A DNA stretch of 34,790 bases from JAJYSO01 sp964451785 (lineage in GTDB: Bacteria > Bacteroidota > Bacteroidia > Flavobacteriales > Flavobacteriaceae), in assembly GCA_964451785.1 (NCBI GenBank), contig CAYVJG010000032.1:1-34790 (forward strand), given 5' to 3'. Positions within the stretch are counted from its first letter, which is position 1; the number at the start of each line of letters is the position of its first letter. Made by a program: the position numbers and the translations under genes. Below are positions 1-7,688 of this stretch, in pieces. The notes beneath the pieces were generated by a model. That model did not search any database. It was not told the DNA's origin and saw nothing but the letters and a program-made list of their open reading frames with translations.

Positions 1-92
1 GCAGGGACTTTTTGAATATGAACAGGCGGTTTCTGTTGCGCTTGGCAACCGGAAAGCGACAATAAAAGGAGAATGTATAACGGTGCTTTCAT
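1..92 (-). CDS. Lipoprotein, N-terminal part only (runs off left edge)
   Basis: Reading the minus strand from the ATG at 92, 30 codons stay open to the window edge. The protein starts MKAPLYILLLLSLSGCQAQ: a short basic start, a hydrophobic core and a textbook lipobox (LSGC), so it should be exported and lipid-anchored at about Cys16. The rest lies outside the window, so the mature function is unknown. Upstream are a near-consensus Bacteroidetes -7 box (116-123) and a direct-repeat operator (150-188) shared with two other lipoprotein-led operons here. A plus-strand frame covering the same DNA (2-205) also stays open but has no start in the window; the signal peptide, promoter and operator all favour the minus strand. 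Confidence 0.8.
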   Translation of the reverse strand, partial: MKAPLYILLLLSLSGCQAQQKPPVHIQKVP

Positions 93-115
93 ATCTTCAA
101 AATTACTCCTTTTCA

Positions 116-123
116 CACAGCTA
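116..123 (-). promoter_or_regulatory. -7 promoter box of the edge lipoprotein gene
   Basis: On the minus strand the bases read TAGCTGTG, 7 of 8 matches to the Bacteroidetes -7 box TAnnTTTG. It lies about 24 bases before the ATG at 92, giving a short leader. No convincing -33 box is visible, in keeping with a need for the operator just upstream. Confidence 0.45.
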
Positions 124-149
124 TAGGGCGTATTTTAGTTACATATCAA

Positions 150-188
150 CTACAAGGGCGAAAGCCGGCATCTACAAAGTGACTACAA
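150..188 (-). promoter_or_regulatory. Direct-repeat operator, site 1
   Basis: On the plus strand CTACAA occurs at 150, 172 and 183, in steps of 22 and 11 bases, i.e. on one face of the helix. The core 172-188, CTACAAAGTGACTACAA, is identical over 17 bases (18 with the preceding T) to 16054-16070 and resembles 9805-9821. It lies about 25-65 bases upstream of the -7 box at 116-123, a normal activator position. The bound protein is unknown; the TPR/HTH regulator at 16156 is the best candidate in the window. Confidence 0.6.
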
Positions 189-210
189 AGGGGAATATTT
201 TATGATAAGA

Positions 211-310
211 TGACGAACTGGTGGGTTCTGCCCTACGGGCAGGATGAATAGTACTATCTTAATACCACAGGCTCGCGCCTGTGGTTAATCATATACCGCC
301 CTACGGGCAA
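211..310 (+). repeat. REP-like four-hairpin unit A
   Basis: Four hairpins follow one another: CTGCCC-TAC-GGGCAG (228-242), a small palindrome ATAGTACTAT (248-257), a perfect 9-bp stem ACCACAGGC/GCCTGTGGT with a four-base loop (264-285), then GCCC-TAC-GGGC (298-308). The first hairpin, the 9-bp stem and TTAATCATATA after it recur in unit B. The unit begins with TGACGAACTG, which is also the 3' end of the transposase gene at 1002-1011. Unit A therefore looks like the tail of a former transposase-REP copy. Confidence 0.75.
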
Positions 311-331
311 AGCATAAGTTCACATCTGGAA

Positions 332-454
332 TTAATCATTCACAGTCTCATCTAGGACAACTTCAATAAAACCTAATAGATTTTGTAATCGCAAACGAAC
401 TTTGTCTGAGTTTACAACCTCATCTAAGCATCGTCCAGTTCTGTAATCTTGCAT
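332..454 (-). CDS. Possible 40-residue ORF between REP units (doubtful)
   Basis: The minus strand from ATG 454 to TAA 332 encodes 40 residues of protein-like composition (starts MQDYRTGRCLDEVV, ends VVLDETVND). I do not recognise it. The same DNA holds two versions of a motif of about 20 bases ending ACTTTGTC (383-405 and 446-465), and a related copy sits in non-coding DNA at 4101-4120. This suggests repeat tail rather than a gene. It could be a small RAYT-associated peptide, a remnant of a longer gene, or chance. Confidence 0.2.
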   Translation of the reverse strand: MQDYRTGRCLDEVVNSDKVRLRLQNLLGFIEVVLDETVND

Positions 455-460
455 AGACTT

Positions 461-545
461 TGTCCGGAGGACACTATATGATTAACCGTAAGATTTATCT
501 TACGGCGAGTAAGAACAACCTAAACACTCGCCCGTAGGGCGGCAC
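461..545 (-). repeat. REP-like four-hairpin unit C, inverted
   Basis: Read on the minus strand this repeats the order of unit A: CGCCC-TAC-GGGCG (541-529), a variable weak stem CGAGT/ACTCG, a 9-bp stem CCGTAAGAT/ATCTTACGG (505-486), TTAATCATATA, then GTCC-TCC-GGAC. The 9-bp stem has a wholly different sequence from units A and B but pairs just as well, and the last hairpin changes GCCC/GGGC to GTCC/GGAC. It stands upstream of the transposase gene in the opposite orientation to unit B downstream. Confidence 0.7.
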
Positions 546-559
546 TGAAATAATATCCT

Positions 560-1012
560 ATAAGTTACATACAATCTCTGCATCATATTATTATCCGTAC
601 AAAATACAGTGAAAATGTTCTCACGTCTGAACATTCAGAAGAATTGTACCGCTATATATGGGGGTATATTAAAAATAAGAAATCGTTCCTGTATCGAATA
701 AATGGTATGCCCGACCATATACACATCTTAGTCGGCATACATTCTACTCTTGCTTTATCTGATTTTGTCAAAGAGCTTAAAACTTCTACTAATTCTTGGC
801 TCAAGCTCAACAAAGATAAATTTCCTAATTTTCAATCGTGGGGCGAAAAATATGCGGCTTTTACTATCCGGTATCAAGAAAAGGATGTCGTTATTGAGTA
901 TATTAAAAATCAACGAGAGCATCATCGACGGGAAACCTTTCAAGAGGAGTATCGTCGATTGATTGAGGAGAATGGGATTGATATTGACGATAGGTATTTT
1001 TTGACGAACTGA
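560..1012 (+). CDS. REP-associated (IS200-like) Y1 tyrosine transposase
   Basis: This is an HUH single-strand transposase of the IS200/RAYT type (Y1_Tnp). The metal-binding HIH lies in NGMPDHIHILV (H53/H55 counted from 560). The likely nucleophile is the Tyr of EYIKNQREHH (Y114), and the C-terminus resembles the Bacteroidetes subfamily. The first usable start is TTG at 644 (122 aa), but homology-like sequence continues upstream: codons from 560 read ISYIQSLHHIIIRTKYSE, matching the family's first beta strand. No ATG, GTG or TTG exists there; the expected start is ATA at 560. The gene may therefore use a rare start or have lost its start codon. REP-like hairpin units on both sides fit the known role of RAYTs in spreading REPs. 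No second terminal-inverted-repeat IS structure is seen. Confidence 0.85.
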   Translation: MSYIQSLHHIIIRTKYSENVLTSEHSEELYRYIWGYIKNKKSFLYRINGMPDHIHILVGIHSTLALSDFVKELKTSTNSWLKLNKDKFPNFQSWGEKYAAFTIRYQEKDVVIEYIKNQREHHRRETFQEEYRRLIEENGIDIDDRYFLTN

Positions 1013-1100
1013 TAACTTTCTGCCCTACGGGCAGGATAGCCTGAGGTTAGGCTACCACAGGCTTACGCCTGTGGTTAATCATATATTGCTTTCCGGGCAG
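1002..1100 (+). repeat. REP-like four-hairpin unit B
   Basis: This unit overlaps the end of the transposase gene. Hairpins are CTGCCC-TAC-GGGCAG (1020-1034), TAGCCT/AGGCTA (1037-1054), and ACCACAGGC/GCCTGTGGT (1054-1075). TTAATCATATA and a decayed last hairpin ending CCGGGCAG follow. The second stem differs in sequence from unit A but again pairs. It is in direct orientation with unit A and inverted to unit C. Confidence 0.75.
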
Positions 1101-1103
1101 ATT

Positions 1104-2120
1104 TTATTGAAAATTGATAAGATTACTCTCTACATTAACCGTCAAATCCATCATAAATTGATCGCCTAAACTATCGAAAGATTGGCGGAAGTATTTTCGT
1201 TTTTTAATCGTCGCTACCGGAATTTCAGCTTGTAGAATTTTATTCATATAATCCAATTTTTCGGGGTATTGGTAAAACAACCGGCCTTTAGGATAGTTGT
1301 TTTCTTTTTGCCAATCTTCAAATTCTTGCGAAAAACTCGGATGTGTGGGTGGTTCAATTGCTGCAAAAAAATCTTCGTCTATGAAACGTGCCAAACGGTA
1401 ATAAGCGTGCGTCCCCCAGTCAAAACACTTAAACAATTTATTTCTATAGCCCCAAGAAATTTGCGTACGCTGCAGAGCTTTGCAACTTTCTTGCAGACAG
1501 CGGCTCGCTTCTTCGGCATCGCGGTTCAGCAATGCCAAAAAGTAGCGGACACCATAATGTTCGCGTTTCGGAATGCGTTTCTTTTGTAAAAACTGCTCGG
1601 CAATTTCCACAGCTTCTCCTCGCAAGTCTTTGCGATCATATAGCATCACTTTCAGCAAATTTACATTCACTTCAAGGCCGTAACCACCGCCAGAAAGTCC
1701 GATGTGCGGCGGCAAAAACTTCTCGATATGCTCAAAATGATTGCTGGCAAACAAATGAGTCAAACCACTTAAACTATTGTCTTGAAAGCCTGTAAAACTC
1801 GCGCTATTCAACAAGTCGCGCAAACCGCCTTGATACAAAACATTGTTGAGCAATTCAAAATCTTTCGCTTTAATGGCTAAATAAAAACCAAATGACTGCA
1901 AATCATTGAGCAATCCTAAATAAAGGCTCGTTTTTTTATAGCGCTCATCCGGATGCTTTATTCTTTGATCACTATTTTTCAGATGGTTTTCATACACCCT
2001 ATCAAGATCCTCCTCATACTCTTCCCAGGTCTTGAACGGCGGACCGTAATAGCCGTGTTGTTCATAATTTTCTTCCCGAATGAGGTCGTAGAATTTCAGG
2101 TATTTCTGTGCGTTTTTCAT
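1104..2120 (-). CDS. Cytoplasmic protein of unknown function, 338 aa
   Basis: The protein starts MKNAQKYLKFYD with no signal peptide or membrane segment, so it is probably cytosolic. It is rich in Tyr, Leu, Glu and Arg and looks mostly helical, like a helical-repeat protein. Its middle part (residues about 150-260) reads like paired helices with EEASRCLQESCKAL, followed by FDWGTHAYYRLA. It is the last gene of a three-gene leftward operon, 18 bases after the 444-aa gene. Faint resemblance to large immunity-type proteins such as the Imm49 group crossed my mind from the helical layout only; I would not name it on that. The stop codon lies a few bases from REP unit B. Confidence 0.8.
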   Translation of the reverse strand: MKNAQKYLKFYDLIREENYEQHGYYGPPFKTWEEYEEDLDRVYENHLKNSDQRIKHPDERYKKTSLYLGLLNDLQSFGFYLAIKAKDFELLNNVLYQGGLRDLLNSASFTGFQDNSLSGLTHLFASNHFEHIEKFLPPHIGLSGGGYGLEVNVNLLKVMLYDRKDLRGEAVEIAEQFLQKKRIPKREHYGVRYFLALLNRDAEEASRCLQESCKALQRTQISWGYRNKLFKCFDWGTHAYYRLARFIDEDFFAAIEPPTHPSFSQEFEDWQKENNYPKGRLFYQYPEKLDYMNKILQAEIPVATIKKRKYFRQSFDSLGDQFMMDLTVNVESNLINFQ

Positions 2121-2138
2121 ATTGTTCTTTATGATAAT

Positions 2139-3473
2139 TTATTCCACCCCCTGAAACACAAAATACCGCCCGTCAAACTGATAAATCAGATGCTTTCCCA
2201 GCGTCAACTTTCCTTGTTTATCGGCCACGGGAATATAAAGGGTTTTCCCATCTTTACTGAGATAAATGCTTGGCAAATAACCAGTATGCCGTGCGCTCAT
2301 TAAATCAATACGCAAAAAAATATGATTCAGGGTTTTACTCGGGGTTTTAAACAACTTAAAATCTTCGTTCAGCTGACCGGATGGCTGAATAACAAAGGCT
2401 TTGACAAAACTGAATTTAATGCGGTTGCTACCGTGCCCAATTCCACGGACTAAATAGGCTGTTTGTCCATCATCAAGTTGATAACTATTGATATTCCAAT
2501 ACTGTGGTTCCAGACTGTAAATATCACGATGAGCATCATCGCCCCCCAGAATTTTTGATTGCAAACCTGATTTTGTTTTCCAAAACGCGATAGCCCGCCA
2601 CTGCTGCATTGTGCCGCTCAGCCCGTCATTCCAACAGATGATTCTGAATTTTTTATCGACAGAAGTAAGTACACTTAAGTAACTGTCTTGAAAAAAAGGA
2701 TTGCCCTGCTCCAAAAACGTTGGATGCTGCTTGGCGTAACGCAGTAAGGCTTTAGTCAATCTTTGGTTTCGAATAGCCAGGCTGTCATAGTTGGTCGATT
2801 TATAGCCATACAAAAAGCTATGCGAATGAATACTAGCTGCCAACCGGTTGATTGTCGCCAAACCCACTGCATCAACAGCTGCGAGTTTGCTGATAGTCCC
2901 AGCGTTTAGCTCATCGACATAAAGTTGCTGAAAACTTGTATTTTTCCCTTTCCATCGCTTTGTTTTTTTGTTTGACAAACTCCCGTAAAATTTTTCAGTT
3001 TGAATGAAGTCTCCGGTTAGCAAATTGAAAGACAGATTTGTGTGTGCACTTCCCGCCGGGCCGCTGTTGTAATCCAGCTCAAAACCAATGACCTGAATTT
3101 TCTTTGCCGTGGGATTAAAGCGCAACTTGAAAGCATAATAATAATTTGCCGTGCCTGGTGTGCCAAAGCCATATTGCAAAACTTTATTTGAAAAAGTGAA
3201 GTTTCCCGGATAAATCGGAAACTCTCCCGGATCATCCGGATTGGAAATGGCGATGCTTGGGGTCGTATCTAAACTACTCAACTGCATTAAAAGGCGATAA
3301 TTAAAATTTGTACCATCGCCTACCAAGCGTATGGTGTCTGGCTTTGCATCGTTATCAAATTTTATGATAAGCTGTTTTTCTACTTGAAATCCATTCGGCA
3401 TCGTCTCCTGTGCAACAAGAAGATTTGGCAACAGGCATAAGCTGAAAAGCAGTGGGAAAAAGTAGTTTTTCAT
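2139..3473 (-). CDS. Secreted protein of unknown function, 444 aa
   Basis: A signal peptide ends near LLVAQ (residue about 21). The start of the mature protein (KFDNDAKPDTIRLV) resembles the opening of secreted Bacteroidetes proteins that handle a 'D-x-D-x-x-x-DTI' beta repeat, and the C-terminus has strand-rich text (GYLPSIYLSKDGKTLYIPVAD). There is no lipobox, membrane anchor or T9SS sorting tail, so it is probably periplasmic. It sits 18 bases after the 165-aa gene and 18 bases before the 338-aa gene, in one operon. I recognise no family with confidence and propose no activity. Confidence 0.8.
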   Translation of the reverse strand: MKNYFFPLLFSLCLLPNLLVAQETMPNGFQVEKQLIIKFDNDAKPDTIRLVGDGTNFNYRLLMQLSSLDTTPSIAISNPDDPGEFPIYPGNFTFSNKVLQYGFGTPGTANYYYAFKLRFNPTAKKIQVIGFELDYNSGPAGSAHTNLSFNLLTGDFIQTEKFYGSLSNKKTKRWKGKNTSFQQLYVDELNAGTISKLAAVDAVGLATINRLAASIHSHSFLYGYKSTNYDSLAIRNQRLTKALLRYAKQHPTFLEQGNPFFQDSYLSVLTSVDKKFRIICWNDGLSGTMQQWRAIAFWKTKSGLQSKILGGDDAHRDIYSLEPQYWNINSYQLDDGQTAYLVRGIGHGSNRIKFSFVKAFVIQPSGQLNEDFKLFKTPSKTLNHIFLRIDLMSARHTGYLPSIYLSKDGKTLYIPVADKQGKLTLGKHLIYQFDGRYFVFQGVE

Positions 3474-3491
3474 AGTTTTTTATTTAGAATA

Positions 3492-3989
3492 TTACTCTGA
3501 ATCAGCAGTTTGTTTGCCTTCATTTAAATAATCAAGTAACCGATCAGGAGCCGTCATATTTTCATACAAGCTAATCACAATTGGTGCTTGTCCTGATTTA
3601 TACACGATGGCATCAATCGTGTGTCCCTTGATTTCTTTCTGCGTATCGACAATCCATGCTTGTTGTGGACCAACAATTTTCAAATACCGCTTTGAGGTAT
3701 AATGTCCCGGAATTCCTTTTTCCGAGAACCATTGTATTAATTGCGACGAATAATACATTCGATCGTCCATTGCCACGAAATAATCTTGAGCGGCTTCTGA
3801 TTGCTCATCTTCAAACGTCTTGACTTCCGGGGATACAATGAATAAGCCACTGGTTGTGATGACTTTTGTTTGTTTCGGATTGTAATCCTGCACCAGGTAA
3901 TCTTCCAAATGCGCCTTAGTTTGCGCTTGCGATTTGGAAATTCCAAGCAAGGCAAAGAGGGCGAAAATTAAATTCATTTTAAATTTCAT
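3492..3989 (-). CDS. Secreted protein of unknown function, 165 aa
   Basis: MKFKMNLIFALFALLGISKSQAQ is a clear signal peptide cleaved after about residue 23. A second Met at residue 5 is an equally good start. The mature part is 142 residues, acidic, without cysteines or a membrane segment. It is the first gene of the 165/444/338-aa operon. The 3' end of the preceding unit and about 650 bases of repeat-rich non-coding DNA lie upstream, and I see no copy of the CTACAA operator there. That sets this operon apart from the other tract operons. Function unknown. Confidence 0.8.
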   Translation of the reverse strand: MKFKMNLIFALFALLGISKSQAQTKAHLEDYLVQDYNPKQTKVITTSGLFIVSPEVKTFEDEQSEAAQDYFVAMDDRMYYSSQLIQWFSEKGIPGHYTSKRYLKIVGPQQAWIVDTQKEIKGHTIDAIVYKSGQAPIVISLYENMTAPDRLLDYLNEGKQTADSE

Positions 3990-4080
3990 AATCTTTTATC
4001 TATTCCGATTTTACGGCTCTTTTGACTAATAATCAAAAGCGTCCTAAATAATGACCTTGTTCTTTTTTTCATTGTCAATC

Positions 4081-4350
4081 CTGTCCTAAACAAATTCCAC
4101 ATCTTAAATAAACTTTGTCCTTCATATTCTATTTTTCTTTTTTTGCATTACCCAAAAAAGAAACAAAAATTCCGATAACCATCGGAACTAGGGCCAACGA
4201 AACTTTTTCTAAATTTTTCGTTCGATGCCTAAATTTTATAAACTCGCCGAACTATTCGTCTTTAAGTTGAACAATACGTTTAGCTCAAACAGTATAAAAT
4301 TTTTAACGGCATTTTCATTTCAAATTTTACGAAAAACTTTCGATAAGCCC
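4081..4350. repeat. Long imperfect palindromic intergenic repeat, copy 1
   Basis: This stretch aligns with 26149-26370: both open with CTGTCCTAAA, both carry ACGAAACTTT-TCTAAATTT-TCGTTC, then CCTAAATTTTA, AACTCGC, then TTTCAxTTCAAATTTTACG and TTTCGATA. The outer arms (4199-4220 and about 4320-4342) are near reverse complements, so the unit can fold into one long hairpin. Extra small stems are TTTCTTTTTT/AAAAAAGAAA (4134-4163) and TTCCGAT/ATCGGAA (4170-4187). The latter is absent from copy 2. Confidence 0.7.
4101..4120 (-). repeat. Relic of REP-unit tail
   Basis: ATCTTAAATAAACTTTGTCC here matches ATCTTGCATAGACTTTGTCC at 446-465 in 17 of 20 positions. The latter is the tail next to REP unit C. 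No hairpins of a full unit remain beside it. Confidence 0.4.
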
Positions 4351-4638
4351 ATTTTCAAAACATAAACCCCTCTATATAAATCTTACGCCATATCCAATGC
4401 CTTTGCACCTTAACAACGAAAACTGTAAAACGTTTAGGGCGCTATTTCTTAATAATATTCAATTTCACGAACGATGAGCAATCCAGGGGTTTGGTTTTTT
4501 GAAATACTTTTCTGAATCCAATTGTTTTTCTCTTCATATCAACAAATCAATAACGGTTAGGATTCACAAAGATGTTGGTAAAATAATATCAATAAGACAT
4601 ACAAACTAACCCAATATTTATCTATAAATTTCAACATT

Positions 4639-7600
4639 CTACCTTCTCCAAAATTCCCTAAACCGCATTCTTTCTTCGGCCAATATGGGCAATAGTTCCC
4701 CTTCTTCCGTGAGGTAAAAATAATTACCGTTCAACGCACAAAGCAACGGAAATTCGCTCATTGCCAGCCCCATATTGACATAGCGTCTATTAGCCTTAAA
4801 ATAGACGTTGTCTAAGATAACAGACAGTAGTTCTTGTCCTTTTGCATTGAACACCCCAAATTGATTGCCTTGCTCGACAATGAACCCCTTTCCGGTTTTC
4901 AAGGCTATGATTTTGTCATATTTTGGGGGCACAATAATCTCGCCGGATAGGTTCATAATTCCAAAATTAGTGCTTTGGGTGGCTTCATCTAAGTCGGTGA
5001 TGAGAATGAAATTGCCCACCTGAAAGGAAGCGTATTGGTTATAGTCATAATAGGAACGTTTGAAAACCCGTTGGGAAATGACGTGTCCCAAACTATCCGC
5101 AAATTGATCTTGCCAGGTATGCTTTCCTATTTGTTGCGATAACCGCAGCGTGCCCTCGCTACTGATTTTGACCGCATCATATTTTAAAGGTACTACCCTA
5201 TTGCCTTGCAAATCGAGGTAACCGAATTTTCCATTATCATACGCTTCAATCAAAGCATAGTCAAAATCTTTATTCATCAAGTAACCCAAATCATCGTAGC
5301 CCTTTGAAATTACTTTTTTTTCATTTAAATCATACAGGTATTCTTTATCAGCATTCCCAATAATGATTAAATGGTCACTTAAGGTATGCTCGACCTCTGG
5401 ATAAGGCAAATCCATTATTTTTTGGGTGCTTTGGTTCCAAATCCACTCTTGTGTTTCGGTGTCGGTGATTTTGGTCAAAGACAAATAGCCTTGCCCCAAA
5501 ATGGAAATATAATTATAAGCCACAGGCAGCACGATTTTTTGCTGTTTCAAATCGTAAATTCCGTGTAAATCATCCTTTTCTATTTTAACCAAACCGGGCG
5601 TGATGAATTGGTAATCATCATAGATGGCCGGCATTAACTGTTCTCCGGAAAGCGAATACAAGCCTTTGTACACGTCGTAATAATCTTCGCCCCAAGCTCG
5701 ACTCACCTCAATATAAACCCGCGAAGAATCCGGGGTTACCGGAAAGCCCAATCGGTCGTACTGTGGCTTGATTAAAACGCCATTTTCAGGACTGAAAACG
5801 CCTACCAAACTATCTTTTGTTATTTTAAATAACCGAATTGTTTCATCGGATTTTGATTGCCCTTTAAAACCGTAACTGCCATCTACATCATCATAAACCA
5901 AGGGGATTACTTGTTGTCCTGTTTGGTCTAATAGCCCCGTTTTTCCATCCTTTGCAACGGCAAAATAATTATCCATCACCCAAATATCGTCATAAGTAGC
6001 AGCCGGAATCATCACCTTTCCATCGTTGCGAACAAAGCCTTCCTTGCCGTTAATATACACATTGATGTAGGGTCCCCACGAAAAATTCCCGTAGGGATCA
6101 CTGATATCATCATACTTAAACGGCGTTAATTGGCGACCGTCTTTCCCGACAAATCCGATTTTCCCATTCTTTTTGAGCGCCAAAATACCGCTGATGATTC
6201 GCATACTTTCATATTCCACAGACGAATACACTTTATCGGCTTTGATACTGATCACCACATCCTGCCCATCTTTCTCAAAACTGGTCACCCAGTTGCCACT
6301 GCGCATCCCGTAATGCCCGGGATGCTCAAACTTAAAAGGCACCAATACTTTTCCATCAAAACTGAGTACACCCCATTTTCCGTTTTTGGACGCATAAGCA
6401 TAGGGTGGATTGCCACCGCAGCCACCGCAAAAATCAAATCCGTCATATTCATAAGGGATAATCAATTTTTGTTTATCCCGGCTGTAAATGCCCCATTTAT
6501 CGCCTTGACGGACATCAAAATAATGATCGCCCATCACGTTAACTTCATCAAACTTCGGAGGCAAAATGATTTTTCCCCAGGTATCGGCAAAGCCTGTTTT
6601 CCCGCTTTTCGTAATGGCTAATCGGCGGTCGTGCATTAAACGGATTTTATCAAATTCGGGCGGTAACAACCATTCCCCTTGAACATTGATTAAACCGTAT
6701 TTTTCTTTTTTTCGCACGATAAAATGCCGTACTTTTTCGTTTCGCTCAATGTGCACCCATCCCGGACGTGTGGGCCAAATGGAATCTATGGGCTCAAAAG
6801 AGTTTATAATTTGATTGAACACAAAATCACCCGTTCTGTTAATGTACCAATTTTCTTCACCGCGCTGTACGCGGGCAAATCCCATTTGAAAAATAGAGGC
6901 TTTCTCCAACTCGACAAGATTAGGCTTCGCCTTGAGTTTTTCCAATAAAATCGTAGCTTGTTGTTGTCTTTTTTCTTCTCGCAAGTCTTTCGCCTCTTGC
7001 TCAAGTCGTTCCTTTTCCGGCCCCACAATCTGAAAATTTTCCGGTGGAAGGAAATCACTTTCACTCACGGAAACCCGTTCTAATTTCACAGCGGACTTTA
7101 CAATTTTCAAATGGCCACCCTTTAATACCATTTTTAACGACACGCCCGGTATTTTGGCTAAGCCTTTAGCCTTGAAATACCAATCGGGAATTGTTGTCGT
7201 TCGCCAGTCCTTGGTTACAACGGTATCCTTGTCTGCTACATATTTATACTTGAATTGCTGTGTGGGCTCACCCAAAATCATTTGGCTTTCCCCGGATATT
7301 TTTTGAACAGCAAAAGGCGGTTCCTTCTCGCTATTCTCCTGAATCTGCATAAATTTCGTGTAATTCATTTGGCGGGCTTTTTCTCCCATCAAGCCATAAG
7401 AATAGACCAAGGAATCTCGACGGTTAATTATGATATGGAACGATTTTCTTTCTTTCATCTTCCAAACAGAATAAAACAACTGATCGGAAATGACATAAGT
7501 GAATTGAACCGCTGCCTTCTCTTCATTAAATCGCTGAAAACGTTCGATTTCTTCGGCACTGACACCGGGCAAGGTATCCATTTCCATTTCATAGGTGATT

Positions 7601-7686
7601 TTCCAGGCTTGTTGCGGCGTGTTTTTCTGCGCCAACGCCAGCGTGCTGACCAACAAGCTCATTAAAAGGAGGATCGTTTGTTTCAT
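4639..7686 (-). CDS. Secreted GLPGLI-like protein fused to about 14 WG repeats, 1015 aa
   Basis: A signal peptide ends near LALAQ (residue 20). Residues about 25-230 resemble the GLPGLI family: AWKITYEME start, NRRDSLVYSY, and IPGVSLKMVL in place of the naming motif. A Glu/Lys/Gln-rich helix follows, then from about residue 275 a long run of WG repeats of the form GxxGxxxxxGxxxxPxxYDxx. I count roughly 14, e.g. YGLINVQGEWLLPPEFDKI and FGYLDLQGNRVVPLKYDAV. WG repeats are beta units of uncertain binding role; GLPGLI proteins are uncharacterised Bacteroidetes exported proteins. The gene starts 2 bases after the stop of the 393-aa WG gene, so they are co-transcribed. The 256-aa protein two genes upstream is a paralogue of the N-terminal domain, which suggests a fusion of neighbours. 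Probably periplasmic or surface-exposed; no T9SS tail seen. Confidence 0.85.
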   Translation of the reverse strand: MKQTILLLMSLLVSTLALAQKNTPQQAWKITYEMEMDTLPGVSAEEIERFQRFNEEKAAVQFTYVISDQLFYSVWKMKERKSFHIIINRRDSLVYSYGLMGEKARQMNYTKFMQIQENSEKEPPFAVQKISGESQMILGEPTQQFKYKYVADKDTVVTKDWRTTTIPDWYFKAKGLAKIPGVSLKMVLKGGHLKIVKSAVKLERVSVSESDFLPPENFQIVGPEKERLEQEAKDLREEKRQQQATILLEKLKAKPNLVELEKASIFQMGFARVQRGEENWYINRTGDFVFNQIINSFEPIDSIWPTRPGWVHIERNEKVRHFIVRKKEKYGLINVQGEWLLPPEFDKIRLMHDRRLAITKSGKTGFADTWGKIILPPKFDEVNVMGDHYFDVRQGDKWGIYSRDKQKLIIPYEYDGFDFCGGCGGNPPYAYASKNGKWGVLSFDGKVLVPFKFEHPGHYGMRSGNWVTSFEKDGQDVVISIKADKVYSSVEYESMRIISGILALKKNGKIGFVGKDGRQLTPFKYDDISDPYGNFSWGPYINVYINGKEGFVRNDGKVMIPAATYDDIWVMDNYFAVAKDGKTGLLDQTGQQVIPLVYDDVDGSYGFKGQSKSDETIRLFKITKDSLVGVFSPENGVLIKPQYDRLGFPVTPDSSRVYIEVSRAWGEDYYDVYKGLYSLSGEQLMPAIYDDYQFITPGLVKIEKDDLHGIYDLKQQKIVLPVAYNYISILGQGYLSLTKITDTETQEWIWNQSTQKIMDLPYPEVEHTLSDHLIIIGNADKEYLYDLNEKKVISKGYDDLGYLMNKDFDYALIEAYDNGKFGYLDLQGNRVVPLKYDAVKISSEGTLRLSQQIGKHTWQDQFADSLGHVISQRVFKRSYYDYNQYASFQVGNFILITDLDEATQSTNFGIMNLSGEIIVPPKYDKIIALKTGKGFIVEQGNQFGVFNAKGQELLSVILDNVYFKANRRYVNMGLAMSEFPLLCALNGNYFYLTEEGELLPILAEERMRFREFWRR

Positions 7687-7688
7687 CT

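Larger units (their letters stand above)
3990..4638. other. Gene-free stretch with repeats
   Basis: No credible ORF is present. It holds a 20-base relic of the REP tail (4101-4120) and one copy of the long palindromic repeat (about 4081-4350). Similarity to the second copy may continue weakly to about 4450. At 4486-4510 the bases AGGGGTTTGGTTTTTT are the near reverse complement of AAACATAAACCCCT at 4359-4373, which may mark the outer end of the element. The rest is AT-rich and featureless to me. Confidence 0.6.

Noticed and set aside
150..188. Reading the CTACAA repeats as a LytTR-regulator site
   Set aside because: LytTR sites also use direct repeats about two turns apart, but these half-sites do not fit the usual LytTR consensus and no LytTR gene is in the window. 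Kept only as an alternative.
2..205. Plus-strand open frame of 67 codons at the left edge
   Set aside because: It has no start within the window, overlaps the lipoprotein start, promoter and operator on the other strand, and its last third is made of the CTACAA repeats.
1104..2120. Naming the 338-aa protein as a toxin-immunity protein
   Set aside because: Only a general helical look supports it; there is no toxin gene next to it and no motif I can point to.
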